A stretch of 64,000 nucleotides of DNA from Cycas panzhihuaensis (taxonomy: Eukaryota; Cycadophyta): contig CM041465.1 of NCBI GenBank assembly GCA_023213395.1, positions 86,063,741-86,127,740 of the forward strand, written 5' to 3'. The stretch's first letter is position 1. The number at the start of each line of letters is the position of its first letter. The notes under the pieces are model-generated. The model saw only the letters and a program-made list of their open reading frames with translations. It did no database searches and was not told the origin of the DNA. Positions 13,260 through 24,626 of the stretch are shown piece after piece. The position numbers and the translations under genes are program-made.

Positions 13260-13586
13260 TATTAGAATATAGTATGAGCAAACATACTTTGATACCAATT
13301 AATAGAAATAAAAGTGCATAAACATAGGTCTACCAAGTCCTAAGATCATACAAGATTATGAGACTATACCATACAAGTAGAAATAAAGAATAAACATAAA
13401 TATGTACATACATAATATAACATACTTATGTGAAATAGTTACCTCCAAATTGTATTATCAAAGTTATATATATTTACAGTACATTACATTACTTTAGTTA
13501 ATTATGACCCTTAGAGCATATTAAAGGGATAACTATATTAATTTACATCAATTAAATATTTCCATATGTTAACATTAGCTAACATT
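13260..13586. repeat. Right LTR of element B
   Basis: The 327 bp partner of 3906-4267 plus 11387-11409. It ends in CTAACA and is followed by target copy TTTAT and the resumed gag of D. It also contains the reverse-complement Met primer motif (CTTTGATACCA, about 13285). Confidence 0.75.
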
Positions 13587-14640
13587 TATGAACTATTTTG
13601 ATGTATCATGTCCTTTTGAGAATAGGGCTAGAGCCCTTCTCTCTCTTAAACAAGGTTAGGATGAGCTTAGGAAAAACTTTGTTCATTGTTTTGATAACCT
13701 ATTACATTTATATAAGGCCACATTACCTAAAGATTTAAAGAGGGATATCTTTGTTAATGTCCTTTGCCCTGAGGTCCATGTAGAAGTACTCAAAATGGGT
13801 GAAACTATATATGAGTCTTCTATTACCAAATGCCTTATCTTGGAATCTATTGAGATCTAATTAAGACTAAATAAAACCAACAAATATACCCCATGATATG
13901 AGGTAAACCTAGTACTAGAGGATCTTAGGCCTCAACCATAGGTTCAAAGGTCTCTTATCACACCTATAAAAGGACAATGGATGCAAGAAATGTCAAATTA
14001 CAACTAGCATAAAACTTATAAGAATCTCATATCCTTTCACATGGTCCTTGATAGGTTCATTAAGTAATATAGATTCACCCTCATAGAAAGGGTAGTGAAC
14101 CTATCCCTCCATCTAAAAGAAAACACCAAACTCCATATGTAAAGAGATGGTGTTTAATTCATCACCATTATGCTCATGATAATGACCATTGCAAGATTTA
14201 ACACCTTGATTTGGCACTTCCATAGGATCCTCTAATAGAATTTACTTCCAAATGAAACTTAGATCAACTAATCCACAAGGACCCTTTCCTTGACTATAAG
14301 GCCCAAAACCCTTAGGCTCAACCATAAACCTGAGGAGGAAGGGGAAGATCCCAACCTTAAAGGAAACCACAATCCAATCCTTCTTCAAACTAACTTGAGA
14401 AAAATTCTAATAAGAACCTAAAACCTCTTAAACCTAGGAACCTAAAGTCTATGAAAGTAGCCTAATATTATAATACCAAGGGTAAGATTATTCAATGATT
14501 AAGACCACTTAAGTATTTTCCACCACTTGAGCTCAAGTAGTTTAAGAAGTTGAAGGGGCTTCCTCATCATAATAACAACTTATTGAACCTCAACCTATTG
14601 TGTTTTCCCTCTTTCTAAACATCATTCTTATTTGTCTTGG
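13587..14640 (+). pseudogene. gag C-terminal part and zinc knuckle of element D
   Basis: The gag of D continues straight after B: NYFDV-like coding at 13590, then LSLKQG parallel to the gag of F at 22737 (LSLKQGHDEMN). Near 14145-14200 the frame reads CLIHHHYAHDNDHC, a C-x2-H-x4-H-x4-C knuckle with the same unusual spacing as in F (23250-23291). Many stops; non-functional. Confidence 0.75.
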
Positions 14641-15400
14641 TCATTATGATCTAAAGAGTACCCTTCCTTAACCAATAAGTAAGGGGGAGGCATTCTTAAT
14701 TATCGAGGAGATCCAAACTATCTTAGCAGGTATGTCTATGATGGATGTCCTATATAGTTGTCTTAAATAAAGAAACTAGCTTCTAGAAACCCTTAGACAT
14801 AAGTAAGTACATATCTACACCATTTGTTTTAAATCTATGGGCTAGCCCCTCATCACCTTTGATCCAAAAGACCTACTTTCATAAAAGTGAAGGGAATGAC
14901 ATTGGAAAACTCCTTTTACCATCACCATTAAGACACTTGAGTATGCCTTGAAAAGAATCATGATTAATAATAAGTCCTTGGTTAATGCCATACCTACTTG
15001 AATGCTTGAGAAATTAGGCATTAGATCCCTTGAGCTTATCCTTTAGAGATTTTAAGGATATGATGAATATAAAAATGCCCCCTTGGGAATTGCTAAAATT
15101 CCCCTTACCCTTAAAGATAAAATTATTCTTATAGAGATCATGGTCATGGACATGGAAGTGAGTTATAACCTTCTCATAGGATGGCCTTTGTTAGACCACA
15201 CAGGGATAGTTTATTCCACCTTATGGGGCCAACTGAAGTTACTCCACATTGGCTAATTGTATACTATTACATGCAAAGCTTCTCCTCCTAATTCCTCTTG
15301 AAAGGTCATCCAAGCACTTTTTGATGATAAGGCTGATGAAGTAGCCAAGCCCAACTTATGGCTTAAGTCCCTCTTTTAAGAGCTAAGCCCCTAATTTGAT
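14641..15400 (+). pseudogene. Protease region of element D
   Basis: MSMMDVLYSCLK near 14732 matches MDILRSCL in F. The retropepsin active-site block is INNKSLVNAIP near 14963, against DNGSS in F, so the catalytic aspartate is now asparagine (14966-14968). The C-terminal motif is YNLLIGWPLLDHTGIVYSTL, the counterpart of YNLLLGRPWL in F. Confidence 0.75.
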
Positions 15401-16560
15401 CTAGATTCTCCTACTTCTTGAACCAACATGATCTATTTTTCTCATATTATCATGGGTAGCTATAGATACTTAGTTGTCCTCATGGGTAGCTATAAATACT
15501 TAGTTGTTCTTAGTGACCTAAGGCTAATCAAGAAACTTAAAGGCCTCCTTCATGCTAAGTAACCATGATTTCCCATACCCAAGGGGTTACATCCCTTGAG
15601 GATATTCCCCATCCATTTGATCCTTTTTAAAGGCCTCTTCCTCTACACAATAATAATAGAACCCTATGGAAAACCCTGAGACTGCCCCATCATTGCCTTT
15701 GACTCATACAATCTCTTCTTTCTAGTGAACTTGGTTTGTATAACACCCATGTCGACTCATTTATGCTTGTCACCCTAATTTTTATGAGGAGATTATTGAG
15801 CTACCATATGTGGTTTCACCCTCTCCTTGACCCATTCCATAATCCACTTATCCTATGGGAATATTATGGATAACTACTTACCTAGATGATATATTTAAGG
15901 TTTTAGAAACCTAAATTACCCAACATTTTGACCTCCAAGCTATGGCTAAAAGTTCCAAGTTTTACCAAGCATGCCTTACTCCCCAAGCCCATCACATTAT
16001 CCTAATTCTCAAATGGATTCAGAATAATATTACTTATAGGAGAGGTAAAGATCTCATCCTTCCCCCATGAATCATCAATATGATCCATCACATTTGGCAT
16101 TATCTTGATCCTATGATTATGCAACTTAATCCATCCTAGATTCTTCCAACTTATGACTCAGATACTAAGTGTAGTTCCACCTTTTACATGATGAATCTAT
16201 CATTTATAATCCCCTCCCCATTTCTTCCTAGGATGTTCTCAACAAGCCTCCTACTTTTGATCTTGAGCTTGAAGAAACTTGAGCTCCCACTACTCAACCA
16301 ACTCCTTTAGTTAGGGCATATAATATACGTCATCAATTCCACTAACACTCTAACTTTTTAGAGCATTCTTTATGTCTCTTTGATTAATAGGCTAATCATT
16401 ATGACAACCCTCCTCTTAAATATCATGAACTCATAGCTTAAGAGAGTATCATCTATGACATCAATTATTTCAAGAAAGATGAGGTATTATTGGAGCACCT
16501 TATAGGGGTGGCTCTCAACCTTCCTCTTAATTGTGATAAGCTTGGGTTTTAGAAATGCCT
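15401..16560 (+). other. Spacer between protease and RT of element D
   Basis: AT-rich sequence in the position of 24400-25000 of element F. A short direct duplication is visible at 15448-15510 (CATGGGTAGCTATA...TACTTAGTTGT twice). No conserved domain was recognised. Confidence 0.4.
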
Positions 16561-17469
16561 TACCATTGGTTCACTCTTAATTAAACCTATTACCACTAAG
16601 GTCATCTTGAATTTGCTTATAGATGAATCCCCCTTACTTTAAGGTGGGGAATATCCTCCTCATGGGAGAAACTATTTGTATCATTCTCACCCCAAAAAAT
16701 ATCACCAAGGTAGGGGTAGAATATACTCCTGAGAAAATAAATAAATATACAAAGCTCTTTTGAGACTTCTAAGATGTTGTTACATGTGATTACATAGATA
16801 TTAAGTGTATAAGCCCCAAGATCATTACCCACAATCTTACAACCTTACTTGGGGCTAAGCCTATAAGGTAGAAATAACACCCTATTCATCTAAAACTTTA
16901 GGATACTATTAATATGGAGGTCAAGAAGCTCCATAATGTGTGCTTGATCATATTTATAAATTATCCATACTAGGTCTTAAATATTATCCTAGGAGAAAAG
17001 AAGAACTGGGCAATCTATATTTGTATAGATTTTAGAGATATAAGTAACACTTACCCTAAAGATAACTTTCTCCTATCTTTTATTAATCAAATTATAAATA
17101 GAACTTTAAGATTCAAAGTTATATTCCTTATGAATAGTTTCTTGGGTTACAATTAGATCTAGATGTCACCTAAGTACTATCACAAAATAATATTTGTAAT
17201 GCCTTAGGGCATGTTTGCTTACAAAGTAATGACCTTTAGTCTAAAAAAGTGTCAATGCCACTTACTAACGAGCCATGTACTTTATATTCCATGATTACAT
17301 TAACAAAACTCTTGAAATATTTATGGATGACTTACTTGGCCTTTCGTGAAAAAGGATAAATCGTCCTTTTTATATAGGCACTAGCTACTTAAGGTACTTT
17401 TGATGACCTCAAATGGGACCTAGTCTTTTCCCTAACCTTGGCCCTACCTTATTTTGATAAACCCTTTAT
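16561..17469 (+). pseudogene. RT and first part of RNase H of element D
   Basis: Ty3-type RT: IDFRDISNTYPKDNF near 17024, then LRFKVIFLMNSFLGYN, and catalytic box FMDD at about 17320-17332 (LEIFMDDLLGLS). F instead of Y before x-D-D is shared with element F. The frame goes on to LALPYFDKPF, the RNase H entry, where element C interrupts it after TTTAT (17465-17469). It resumes at 36012. Multiple stops. Confidence 0.8.
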
Positions 17470-17815
17470 TATAATAGGCCAATACCTATTACCATATTAA
17501 TATGAGGAGAAGAGAAAAAATGCCAAAAGGGTGGAGATGGATAGAGTGGAAGATAAATATAAAGAGCACAAATGAAAACCAAAAGGATACTAAAGTGAAT
17601 CCCAATAGAATTATATTAATCAACATAACCTTATATAAGGCGGGGATATCATATTTATAGGAGAATTACCCCATTACTATATTATTCTTCTATTAAGTTA
17701 ACTAATCATATATTTTTCCTATTATTAAATACTCTTAACCTTAACCTCATTAACCCTTATCCTATTTAACCTCCCAATATATTAACCCTCTAACATGTAC
17801 TGAAGGCTCACCGCA
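17470..17815 (-). repeat. 3' LTR of element C
   Basis: Shares TATTACCAT..CAATATGAGGAGAA, CCCAATAGAATTATATTAAT and CCTCCCAATATATTAACCCT with the right copy. On the minus strand it starts TGCGGTGAGCC. Confidence 0.85.
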
Positions 17816-18631
17816 TGCCTTCCTCCCTTAGATGTTTTACCCTTAGAGCATTTGAATACAAAAGTGTAAAGTGACCACTACCTACTATTGCCATAATATC
17901 TATGGTAGATGGATAATTGTTAAGATGAAGAGAGGAGGTTGTTGTTGCTACACCTACTAGCTGATGAAGTGGATATACACTATGCATGTGTGTCGCTCTA
18001 TAGAAGTAAGACAAAAAAAAATTCCCTTTAATTTATTGCTCATTATGAAAGAAGTGAGGGCCTATGGAGTAATAGTAAGGGGATCCACAAAAGTATGGCC
18101 CCAAGTGCTCTGGTAGAGAGAAAGAGGATGGTTGTTCCTACTTGTTGATACCAATACTAGTTAAAAAGTCTTCCTCATGGTGTAATGATTCTATTTGTTT
18201 AATTTCAAGGTTGTTATCTTCATCAAGGTGATAGAGTTAAGGACATTGCTATGCTTATCCTTAATCACTACTCCTCTAATTCCTTCTTTATCTAAGTGAT
18301 CCTAGCTATCTCTATCCTCTTTAGCTAAGTGGTATTGGTCCTCTAAAATTGCTTCTATAGAAGCTTCAGTAGTTATGAAAACTCTCATTTCCCTCTAAAG
18401 TTTCATCTTGAAGGATGCCTAATCCAATTCTAAATATTAGTCATACCATACGCAATCCTTTTTGCAAAGATCTATCTCTCAATATTACATAGTAAACATA
18501 ATTTTGGCATGGTCATACTTAAAGTAATAAACTTTAGAATAATCTTCAAAGACTTGTTCAAAAGTGGTGACACAATCATAAAGTTAAATATGACCATCCA
18601 TCCTAAAGTTAGGGAGGTCAGGGTCATTATT
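17816..18631 (-). pseudogene. Element C internal region (3' side) with coherent but unidentified frame
   Basis: On the minus strand from about 18630 to 18250 one frame stays readable across about 120 codons with some seven stops (for example TTFEQVFEDYSKVYYFKYDH). It may be a gag remnant or captured host sequence; no family was recognised. From 18250 to 17830 nothing is recognised. The end at 17817-17829 is the polypurine tract. Confidence 0.4.
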
Positions 18632-18636
18632 GTAAT
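18632..18636. other. Target-site duplication of element F (left)
   Basis: GTAAT, identical to 34769-34773 on the other side of F. A perfect 5 bp duplication fits Ty3 integration and fixes both ends of the element. Confidence 0.85.
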
Positions 18637-19308
18637 TGTTTCCCAGCTATTGGGAATGGACTCGAGAAACATCGGCACAGGTTTGTTCAGGTATATGTTC
18701 TTACTTTTCTTACGTATGAGTACTGGAGTAGTCTAGAATAGTTTGATTGACATATGCCTGCCAACATGCATTTGTTTGATTGCCTGCTCATAACGCATGT
18801 GCCTAATGGCACCCTTCAGCCTATGACGACTCACACGGGCATTCCCAAATAATCGACACCAAGTATGGCATACACCACCACGATGTCTCCATGGTCTCTC
18901 GGAATGCTCTTGCCAGCTTGTGTGTTCTTGTTATAACGTGCCACTTATGCTGCAAATCCTTCCTAAGCCCGGTTTGACCCTTAGGTAGGACTCTTTGCAC
19001 CGTTTTGGGTACTTGCCTACTGCCTAGGCCTTCCCCCAATTGATGTATTTCAGGCTTAGCCCCTAACCTAGCCCCAAAAACCTGATTTTTATGTTGTTTT
19101 CTCTCTTTTTTTAAATTCGGGTTGATACCGCGGTAAACTAAGCGGTACCACGGAGTTTGCGCAGATCACAGAGTTTGCCAGATTTAATCGCTTAAAATTT
19201 AAAAGAGAAAGCACGATGCTGTCCGCGTTTTTTCACGGAACTGCCACGTGGCTCCATACGATTGGAGGCGCCCCGAGGCCCCCAACGTTCACTTCCTATG
19301 CCCAAGGC

Positions 19309-19315
19309 ATAAAAG
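19309..19315 (+). promoter_or_regulatory. TATA box of element F 5' LTR
   Basis: ATAAAAG in the context CCCAAGGCATAAAAGCCC, repeated in the 3' LTR at 32926. A transcription start would be expected about 30 bases downstream in the CTTCACTTCACTTTTGG stretch. Confidence 0.6.
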
Positions 19316-20432
19316 CCCTTTTTTATTCATTTTGGATCATTCTTCACTTCACTTTTGGAGTTTTCTAAGAGCAACTCTTCAAGAAAAATACAAGAAAAGA
19401 CATATTGAAAGAAGAACTTCTCTTACAACAGTGGGACAGAGGTGAAGTGGGCTGATACCAGCTGGAGTTGCAGGGCCATTGCTGCCCCTACGGAGCTCCA
19501 TCACACGTGCCACCTTCCCTCACAAAGACTCAAAGCTTCAAGGGATTTTCTCACCAAAAAGACCATTCCAAGGACCCATTTTCAAGCTCCCAACTTGCAT
19601 GGAGTTTCACTCTTAGCTCTCTTGCAAAGGACACCCAACACCACCTCTTAGACATTGCTTGGGCTGCTACTCCAATTGGCTAAGTGAATGCATGCATGTT
19701 CTCCTCCATTCAAGGTATTTTTTGCTTCTTGTTGGTGCTTTTTCCTTGCTTTTTGATGGTTCTACTAGCAATTTCCTTCTTCTCTTTTGCATATACTTTC
19801 TTTGGGATCTTCTTTTGTCATTGAATGCAAGTAATCTTGGTTAGTGGTGACTTACTATAGCGCTGCCCTAGATTAGTTACATTTCTTTGCATTTCCTTAG
19901 GATTCATCCTTCCCTTTCTAGCTTTCTCTTTCACCATTTCCTAAGCTAGTCGGTATAAAGGGTTTCACGCGAGGATTAGAGGGAGATAGGCGGGGTTCCA
20001 TCCCCCATTGCCGTCCTTCTCCCCAAGGGTTCCGTCCCTTGTCCTCTCTCTCCTTTTATCACCCGCTCTTTCTTAGGAAACGGAGTTAGGGAAACCTAAG
20101 AGAGTCGGTTTGAGTTCTTTTCCCTTGGTGTAGGCAACCTATCACTACCTGTCTCACCTCGTTACCTGCTAGCATTACCTTCCCGGACCCCATGGAGACC
20201 TCTCGTGGGTGAATTAGCCATCCTGAGGCTATACTCAGTCCCATAGAATACATTTTATGGGGCATGACAGTTTGTATGGTTACCGTGCAGTGTTGTTTCA
20301 TTTTTGTTACGTGTTGGTGCGTAACTTAATTTCTCTAGTTTAGTTGATTTCATTTCAGTATATACATATATATCTTGTTGTGCTTCATAGCCTCTCCCCC
20401 GAGAGGAAGGCGTTCTCTCTGTTTGTTTGCAG

Positions 20433-20565
20433 GATCACGTCAGAGGGAGTGGTGTACGAGATCAACCCATTCTTGGCCTCGGCTCAGTATTCCTTCTCCC
20501 TTTTCGTTTCGAACTTTGCTTTCCATCCTTTCCTTTTTATTCAGTCTTTGCATGCCCTAGGGGAG
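20433..20565 (+). other. Possible leader exon inside the F LTR
   Basis: A strong acceptor-like site (GTTTGTTTGCAG, ending 20432) and a near-consensus donor (GGGAG|GTAAGTA, at 20566) bound a 133-base stretch. The pair recurs in the 3' LTR. Ogre-type elements are known to splice their RNA, but whether this exon is used cannot be told from sequence. Confidence 0.35.
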
Positions 20566-21167
20566 GTAAGTAAACCCCCTTCGTCGCCTCCGATCGACGT
20601 TGCATGCGTGGAGGAGAAAGGAAAGGAGCGCAACCGAGAGAGAGGATCCGCACTTCAACCTCAACCGCCGGATCCAGGTATTCCTCGCGTTTCCTTTGTT
20701 TTTCCCCTTTTTATCATTCTTGCTTTTTCATACACGCTTGATAAGTAAAAGAGAAGGAAAACATAAAGGAAAAAGGAAATAGTCTTTTATTTTACGTTTA
20801 CTTTTCTGTACCGTTTCTTTTGCTTTGCATTACGTAGAAACAGAAGACCCATTTGCGTTGCATTTCCCAACCCATACCTTACTTTACACCCGTTGCACGT
20901 TGAGTTTGTTGCCCTCTCGTTGCCTTCTCATTACCTTGAGAAGCCGCAACGCGCGAGGTTTCCCTCTCCTTTCCGGCCATCCGAAGGGTAGGAAGGCCTC
21001 CTATATGCACGACTACCTGGAAGCAACTAGGCACCTTGCAGTCCCCGAACCTGCGCTCCGTCGCCTGCAGACGACCATGAGTGAGATCCTCATTGTCTAG
21101 CCCGATCGGTGTTGTGTTTGTATTTCTTTGCTAGGCGTAGGATCGCATTCCGCGGAGGCGTTTCCTT

Positions 21168-21185
21168 TGGCGACCATACTGGGGA
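21168..21185 (+). other. Primer-binding site of element F
   Basis: TGGCGACCATACTGGGGA, two bases after the 5' LTR. Not the Met-type site of the Copia elements; it is the form seen in Tat/Ogre-like Ty3 elements. The tRNA itself was not identified. Confidence 0.8.
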
Positions 21186-22486
21186 GTGCCAGTAAGGGAG
21201 CTAAATCCGCTTCCCCTTCTTGTTGGTGTTCTTGCCTTTAGGTAGGTTCACATTCCGTGTTTTCGGTTGGGCAACCCCCAACGTGTTCGCATTACTTTTC
21301 TTCCTTCCCTTCTCGCTTCTTCAAACGCTCGCGAGGCGTTGCATGCGACGTTTCTCGCGTCGCTTGCGAGGCTTACCGCCGTCGTTGGAAGACCAAGCAT
21401 CTCGTCCTTCTCCGTCGTCGAATCCCGATTCGATCATGGAAGGTTATCCTTCTGATTGGGCATACTGTCCCATGGCTTCAGAACTCGGGAGTTCCCTTCA
21501 TCGTCTTGGAATCGCGTGAGGCGATGATTCCATTACTACCCGGATGACCATTTCCACCCGGATGATTTTCGGCCTTGGCTCAGCGGCGGATGATTCGGAC
21601 CCTCACGAGACTCACCGCCCCGGGCGAGCCTTACGAGGCGTCCAAGGATCCCTACTTGAAGTCCCTTCGACCTCGTGCGGTATGAGGATACCCCTCCATA
21701 CGCGATCGAGGCACTTAGCGAGTGCTTACGCGGCTCGCCGCCAACCGCCTCCTAAGTGGTTTGCAGAAATGCTACGTAACGTAGCATCCTCTTCGTCCAT
21801 GCCTGCGTCATCTACAACGATCGGCGTTCCTACCCGCGCATACACGCCCCTGTCTGGTGTCTACCCGGCTCCCCAAGGCAAGTGTTGCGCAGCTTTGTTC
21901 CGGTGTGGTCCTACTTCCTCAGGGCCCATTCGTGGTGTGTCTTTCCTCAACTCGGGGTTAGCATGCCATGCCTAGCCAAACACGCGCCACCTCCGAGCGT
22001 GGCGCATGTGTTCCCTAGTAGGCCTCGTGGTCCTGCTAGTCTTGCCGCCACCGACCATGTAGGACCCACTCCTACATGTGTCCGTAACCCGATTGGTGGT
22101 TCTTCTCTTTCGTGCCCCAGGCTACCTGCTGTTCAACCTTGGGGCAAGGCAAGGGAAGCCATCTCCCTGTTTATGGGGTGGACGTTGCACCCATATGGGG
22201 TCGCCCAGCCTACGGTGGCCCATATGGGCAAAACGGTCCCTCATCCTCCTTTTAAAATCGTCGCAACTCCCATTCTTGGCGTCATCATGAAGCGTACCTC
22301 TTTTCGAGCTTTTATCTGCGGCCCCTTTCCAACAAGGGGCCTTTTCCCAAGGAGGGATGGGTATACCACCCCATCTATTCCTTTCTTGGTTGTCGACGTT
22401 AGCCCAAGCCGGACACATCCTTACGTGGACTATAGGTCGGCGCCATTGTCTATTGAGGCGCTAAGGACTAACTGCGCCTCACCCTC
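21186..22486 (+). pseudogene. ORF1-like region upstream of gag in element F
   Basis: GC-rich coding-like sequence with open frames at 21220-21519, 21544-21975 and the front of 21882-22784. Residues are rich in Pro, Ser and Arg; no domain is recognised. Ogre-type elements carry an extra ORF1 here, so this may be a frameshifted remnant or simply the gag N-terminus. The block YGVAQPTVAHMGKTVPHP near 22197 has a counterpart in element D at 3250, so it is old element sequence. Confidence 0.5.
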
Positions 22487-23492
22487 CCGAGTTCCCAAAT
22501 TCGATGGGACTTCGTCGCAAGACCCAGAGCATGGCGGCTTCTTGATGGCGTGCATCGATTATTGGGCTTACGACCATATCCTTATGAAGCTATTCCCGCG
22601 GTCCTTGCAGGGCGGCGCCCTCAAATGGTTTTACCGCCTTCCTGCCCATTTGATCTCTTCATTCCAGCAGCTAGTGGAAGAGTTCGTCAACTATTTTGAC
22701 GTAGCTCGCCCATTCGAGAGCGGAATGAAGGCGCTTCTATCGCTTAAACAAGGTCACGATGAAATGAATCATGACTTTGTGTGACGTTTTCACGATCTTC
22801 TTCACTCTACCAAGGCTACGTTGCCTGAGGAGTTGAAGAGAGATCTCTTTGTCAATACGCCGCCCGGTGCATGTGGAAGTCCTCAAGATGGGGGCGACCA
22901 CGTGTGACTCTGCCATCACGAGGTGTCTAGCTTTGGAGGCCATTGAGATCCAAGCAGGACTCAAGAAACCTCCCAAGCCCTCGCAACGTCGCGAGGCGCC
23001 TCCTCCAGCGAAGGAGACCAAACCTTCAGCCCACAGTCCACCTCTCATCCGACTGAGAGGACCCTAGATCCCCTTACTTCTGTTATTCGCTCATTTGAGC
23101 ACACGATGAAGGAGTTAAAGCTCCAACCTCCTTCGTCGCCAACCTCTCATAAACCTGTCCAGCAGACTTCTCGTGCGATGCCTCCCAAAGGGGGTAACGC
23201 TCAACCTTCTCAAGCAAGGAGGATCGATCCTCCCCTTGAGAAGAGGTGGTGCTCCATCCACGGGGAGTGTTTCCATAACGATTCACGCTGCCGGGCACAG
23301 CACCAGCGCGATGCCCCGCCGCGTGACTCATCCCCTAGGCGAACATCGAGGCCTAACCTCGATCAGCCCATACATAGAGACCCGTTCTCCAAGCATGGGG
23401 AACGGGGCCACGATGTCCAGCAAAGGAACAACCGGAATCGGGATAGGTCTCCCGATCCCCGCCCTTTGCGTGGTAGAGGGAAGGGTGTCTGA
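22487..23492 (+). pseudogene. gag of element F (capsid and nucleocapsid), frameshifted
   Basis: Capsid core: VPKFDGTSSQDP, then LMKLFPRSLQGGALKWFYRL and SSFQQLVEEFVNYF, the retrotransposon gag signature. The frame stops at 22784 and continues in another frame (about 22785-22960, with ELKRDLFVN). The nucleocapsid has one knuckle CSIHGECFHNDSRC (23250-23291), with the C-x2-H-x4-H-x4-C spacing typical of Tat elements, in the frame 23106-23492, which is rich in Arg and Pro. At least two frameshifts, so no full Gag is made as read. Confidence 0.88.
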
Positions 23493-24405
23493 GGTCGCCT
23501 TCCCTTCACGGTCCCACAGCCATGGCGCTCCATCACCTTGGCGGTCCGTATGAGGAAAGAAGGTGATCCAAATGCTCGAGACCACTCCTCTCTGCGTTAA
23601 CCCGGTCTCAAGCCGAGGAGGCAACAGTGCCTCGCATCTACCTCGCACTTGATCCTCCTCAGGAGATTCGCACTTCCCAAGACTATTCCGTGCGCCCGGG
23701 CAATTCGACTTTAGGAGGCCCTTACCCAACCCACGGGAGGGTAAGCCTTTCTCCGTGGTCGAAGAGCTTCTTCTGATGGCGCCGGGATGTCCATCATGGA
23801 CATCTTGAGAAGTTGCCTGAGCAACGGCGCTCCTTCTGAAGCTCTTGGATCGAGCAGCGCGCATCCGTTCACGCCTTGGGTACAACCCCAGCGATGAACC
23901 CATTATCTCCTTCGATCCCGGAGATCTCCCGCGTCTAGTGGAAGGGGCATGATGGAACTTCCCTTTCACCATTACCATAGATACTCCAGGTGCGCTACGG
24001 AGGCGTCGTGGACAACGGCTCCTCGTCGGCGCCATACCCTTGCGCGTTATGCAAGAGCTCGGCGTTTTCGCCTTGGAGCCCGTTCCATGGCGGTTGTCGA
24101 GGGTTATGATGCAAGAAGACTCCCTTAGGATGCGTCTCGATACCTCTCACCCTCGAGGACAAGACCGTCGTCCTCGATGTCGATGTTGATTACAACCTGC
24201 TTCTGGGTCGACCATGGCTCCACCAAAGGGGAGCCGTGTGTTCCACCCATTGGGGCAACTTAAATTTGTCCATAATGGACAAATGAAAGTTGTCCTCATG
24301 ACGATAAACGCCAAACCGGTGAGCCTCCTCCTGTGCAAGCCATGGCCATACGAAGGAAACAAACGCCCTCTAACCATGCCTCGACTTGCTCTATCGAATT
24401 CCTAA
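23493..24405 (+). pseudogene. Protease region of element F
   Basis: Aspartic protease of the retropepsin type. MDILRSCL near 23800 leads in; the active-site loop reads VVDNGSSS with aspartate at 24011-24013, and the C-terminal motif YNLLLGRPWLHQRGAVCST lies near 24190-24240. The pieces are in different frames and are broken by stops. The protease would cut the Gag-Pol polyprotein. Confidence 0.8.
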
Positions 24406-24626
24406 TTCCTCCTCACAGGAAGAAAGTCCCATCTTCTTCCCCTAGCTTGACGCTTTGCTCCTATTGGTGTGGGAGTTATGGAGTGCGTCATGGTGTTTGA
24501 TGATGAAGAATCCCATAGTGAGGATGAGGATCGTCCTCACCCGATCTCGCTCCTCACTTTTGATGTGGGGCGCCTTCTAGCCTAACCCTCCTAGGTAGCT
24601 TTTGTGGTTGGTAGGGCCACTTTCAC

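Larger units (their letters stand above)
3906..13586. mobile_element. Element B: short LTR retrotransposon nested in D, itself split by Copia A
   Basis: The unit starts TATTAGAATATAG and ends ATTAGCTAACA. It is flanked by TTTGT (3901-3905) and TTTAT (13587-13591), a 5 bp target duplication with one transition. The gag of D breaks off exactly at the left edge and resumes at the right edge, so the whole interval is one insertion. Without Copia A, B is about 2.6 kb: LTRs of about 385 and 327 bp and about 1.85 kb of internal sequence with no recognisable gag or pol, so it is non-autonomous or gutted. A purine run (TAGTAGGGAA, minus strand, next to the left LTR) hints at minus orientation. Confidence 0.7.
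18637..21165 (+). repeat. 5' LTR of element F
   Basis: Begins TGTTTCCCAGCTATTGGG and ends GCGTTTCC (the 3' LTR ends GCGTTTCA). Its middle and end are almost identical to the 3' LTR, but 18800-19500 differs by many small indels. The stretch 18637-20430 holds the U3 promoter; later parts include a CT-rich leader and splice-like signals. Frames of 60-134 codons here recur in both LTRs and show no known domain. Confidence 0.92.

Noticed and set aside
20344-20782. 134-residue frame in the F LTR as a host gene
   Set aside because: It recurs in the 3' LTR in broken form and contains splice-like sites; no domain.
23328-24035. 235-residue minus-strand frame
   Set aside because: Antisense shadow of the gag-protease region of F; Arg/Ser-rich with no domain.
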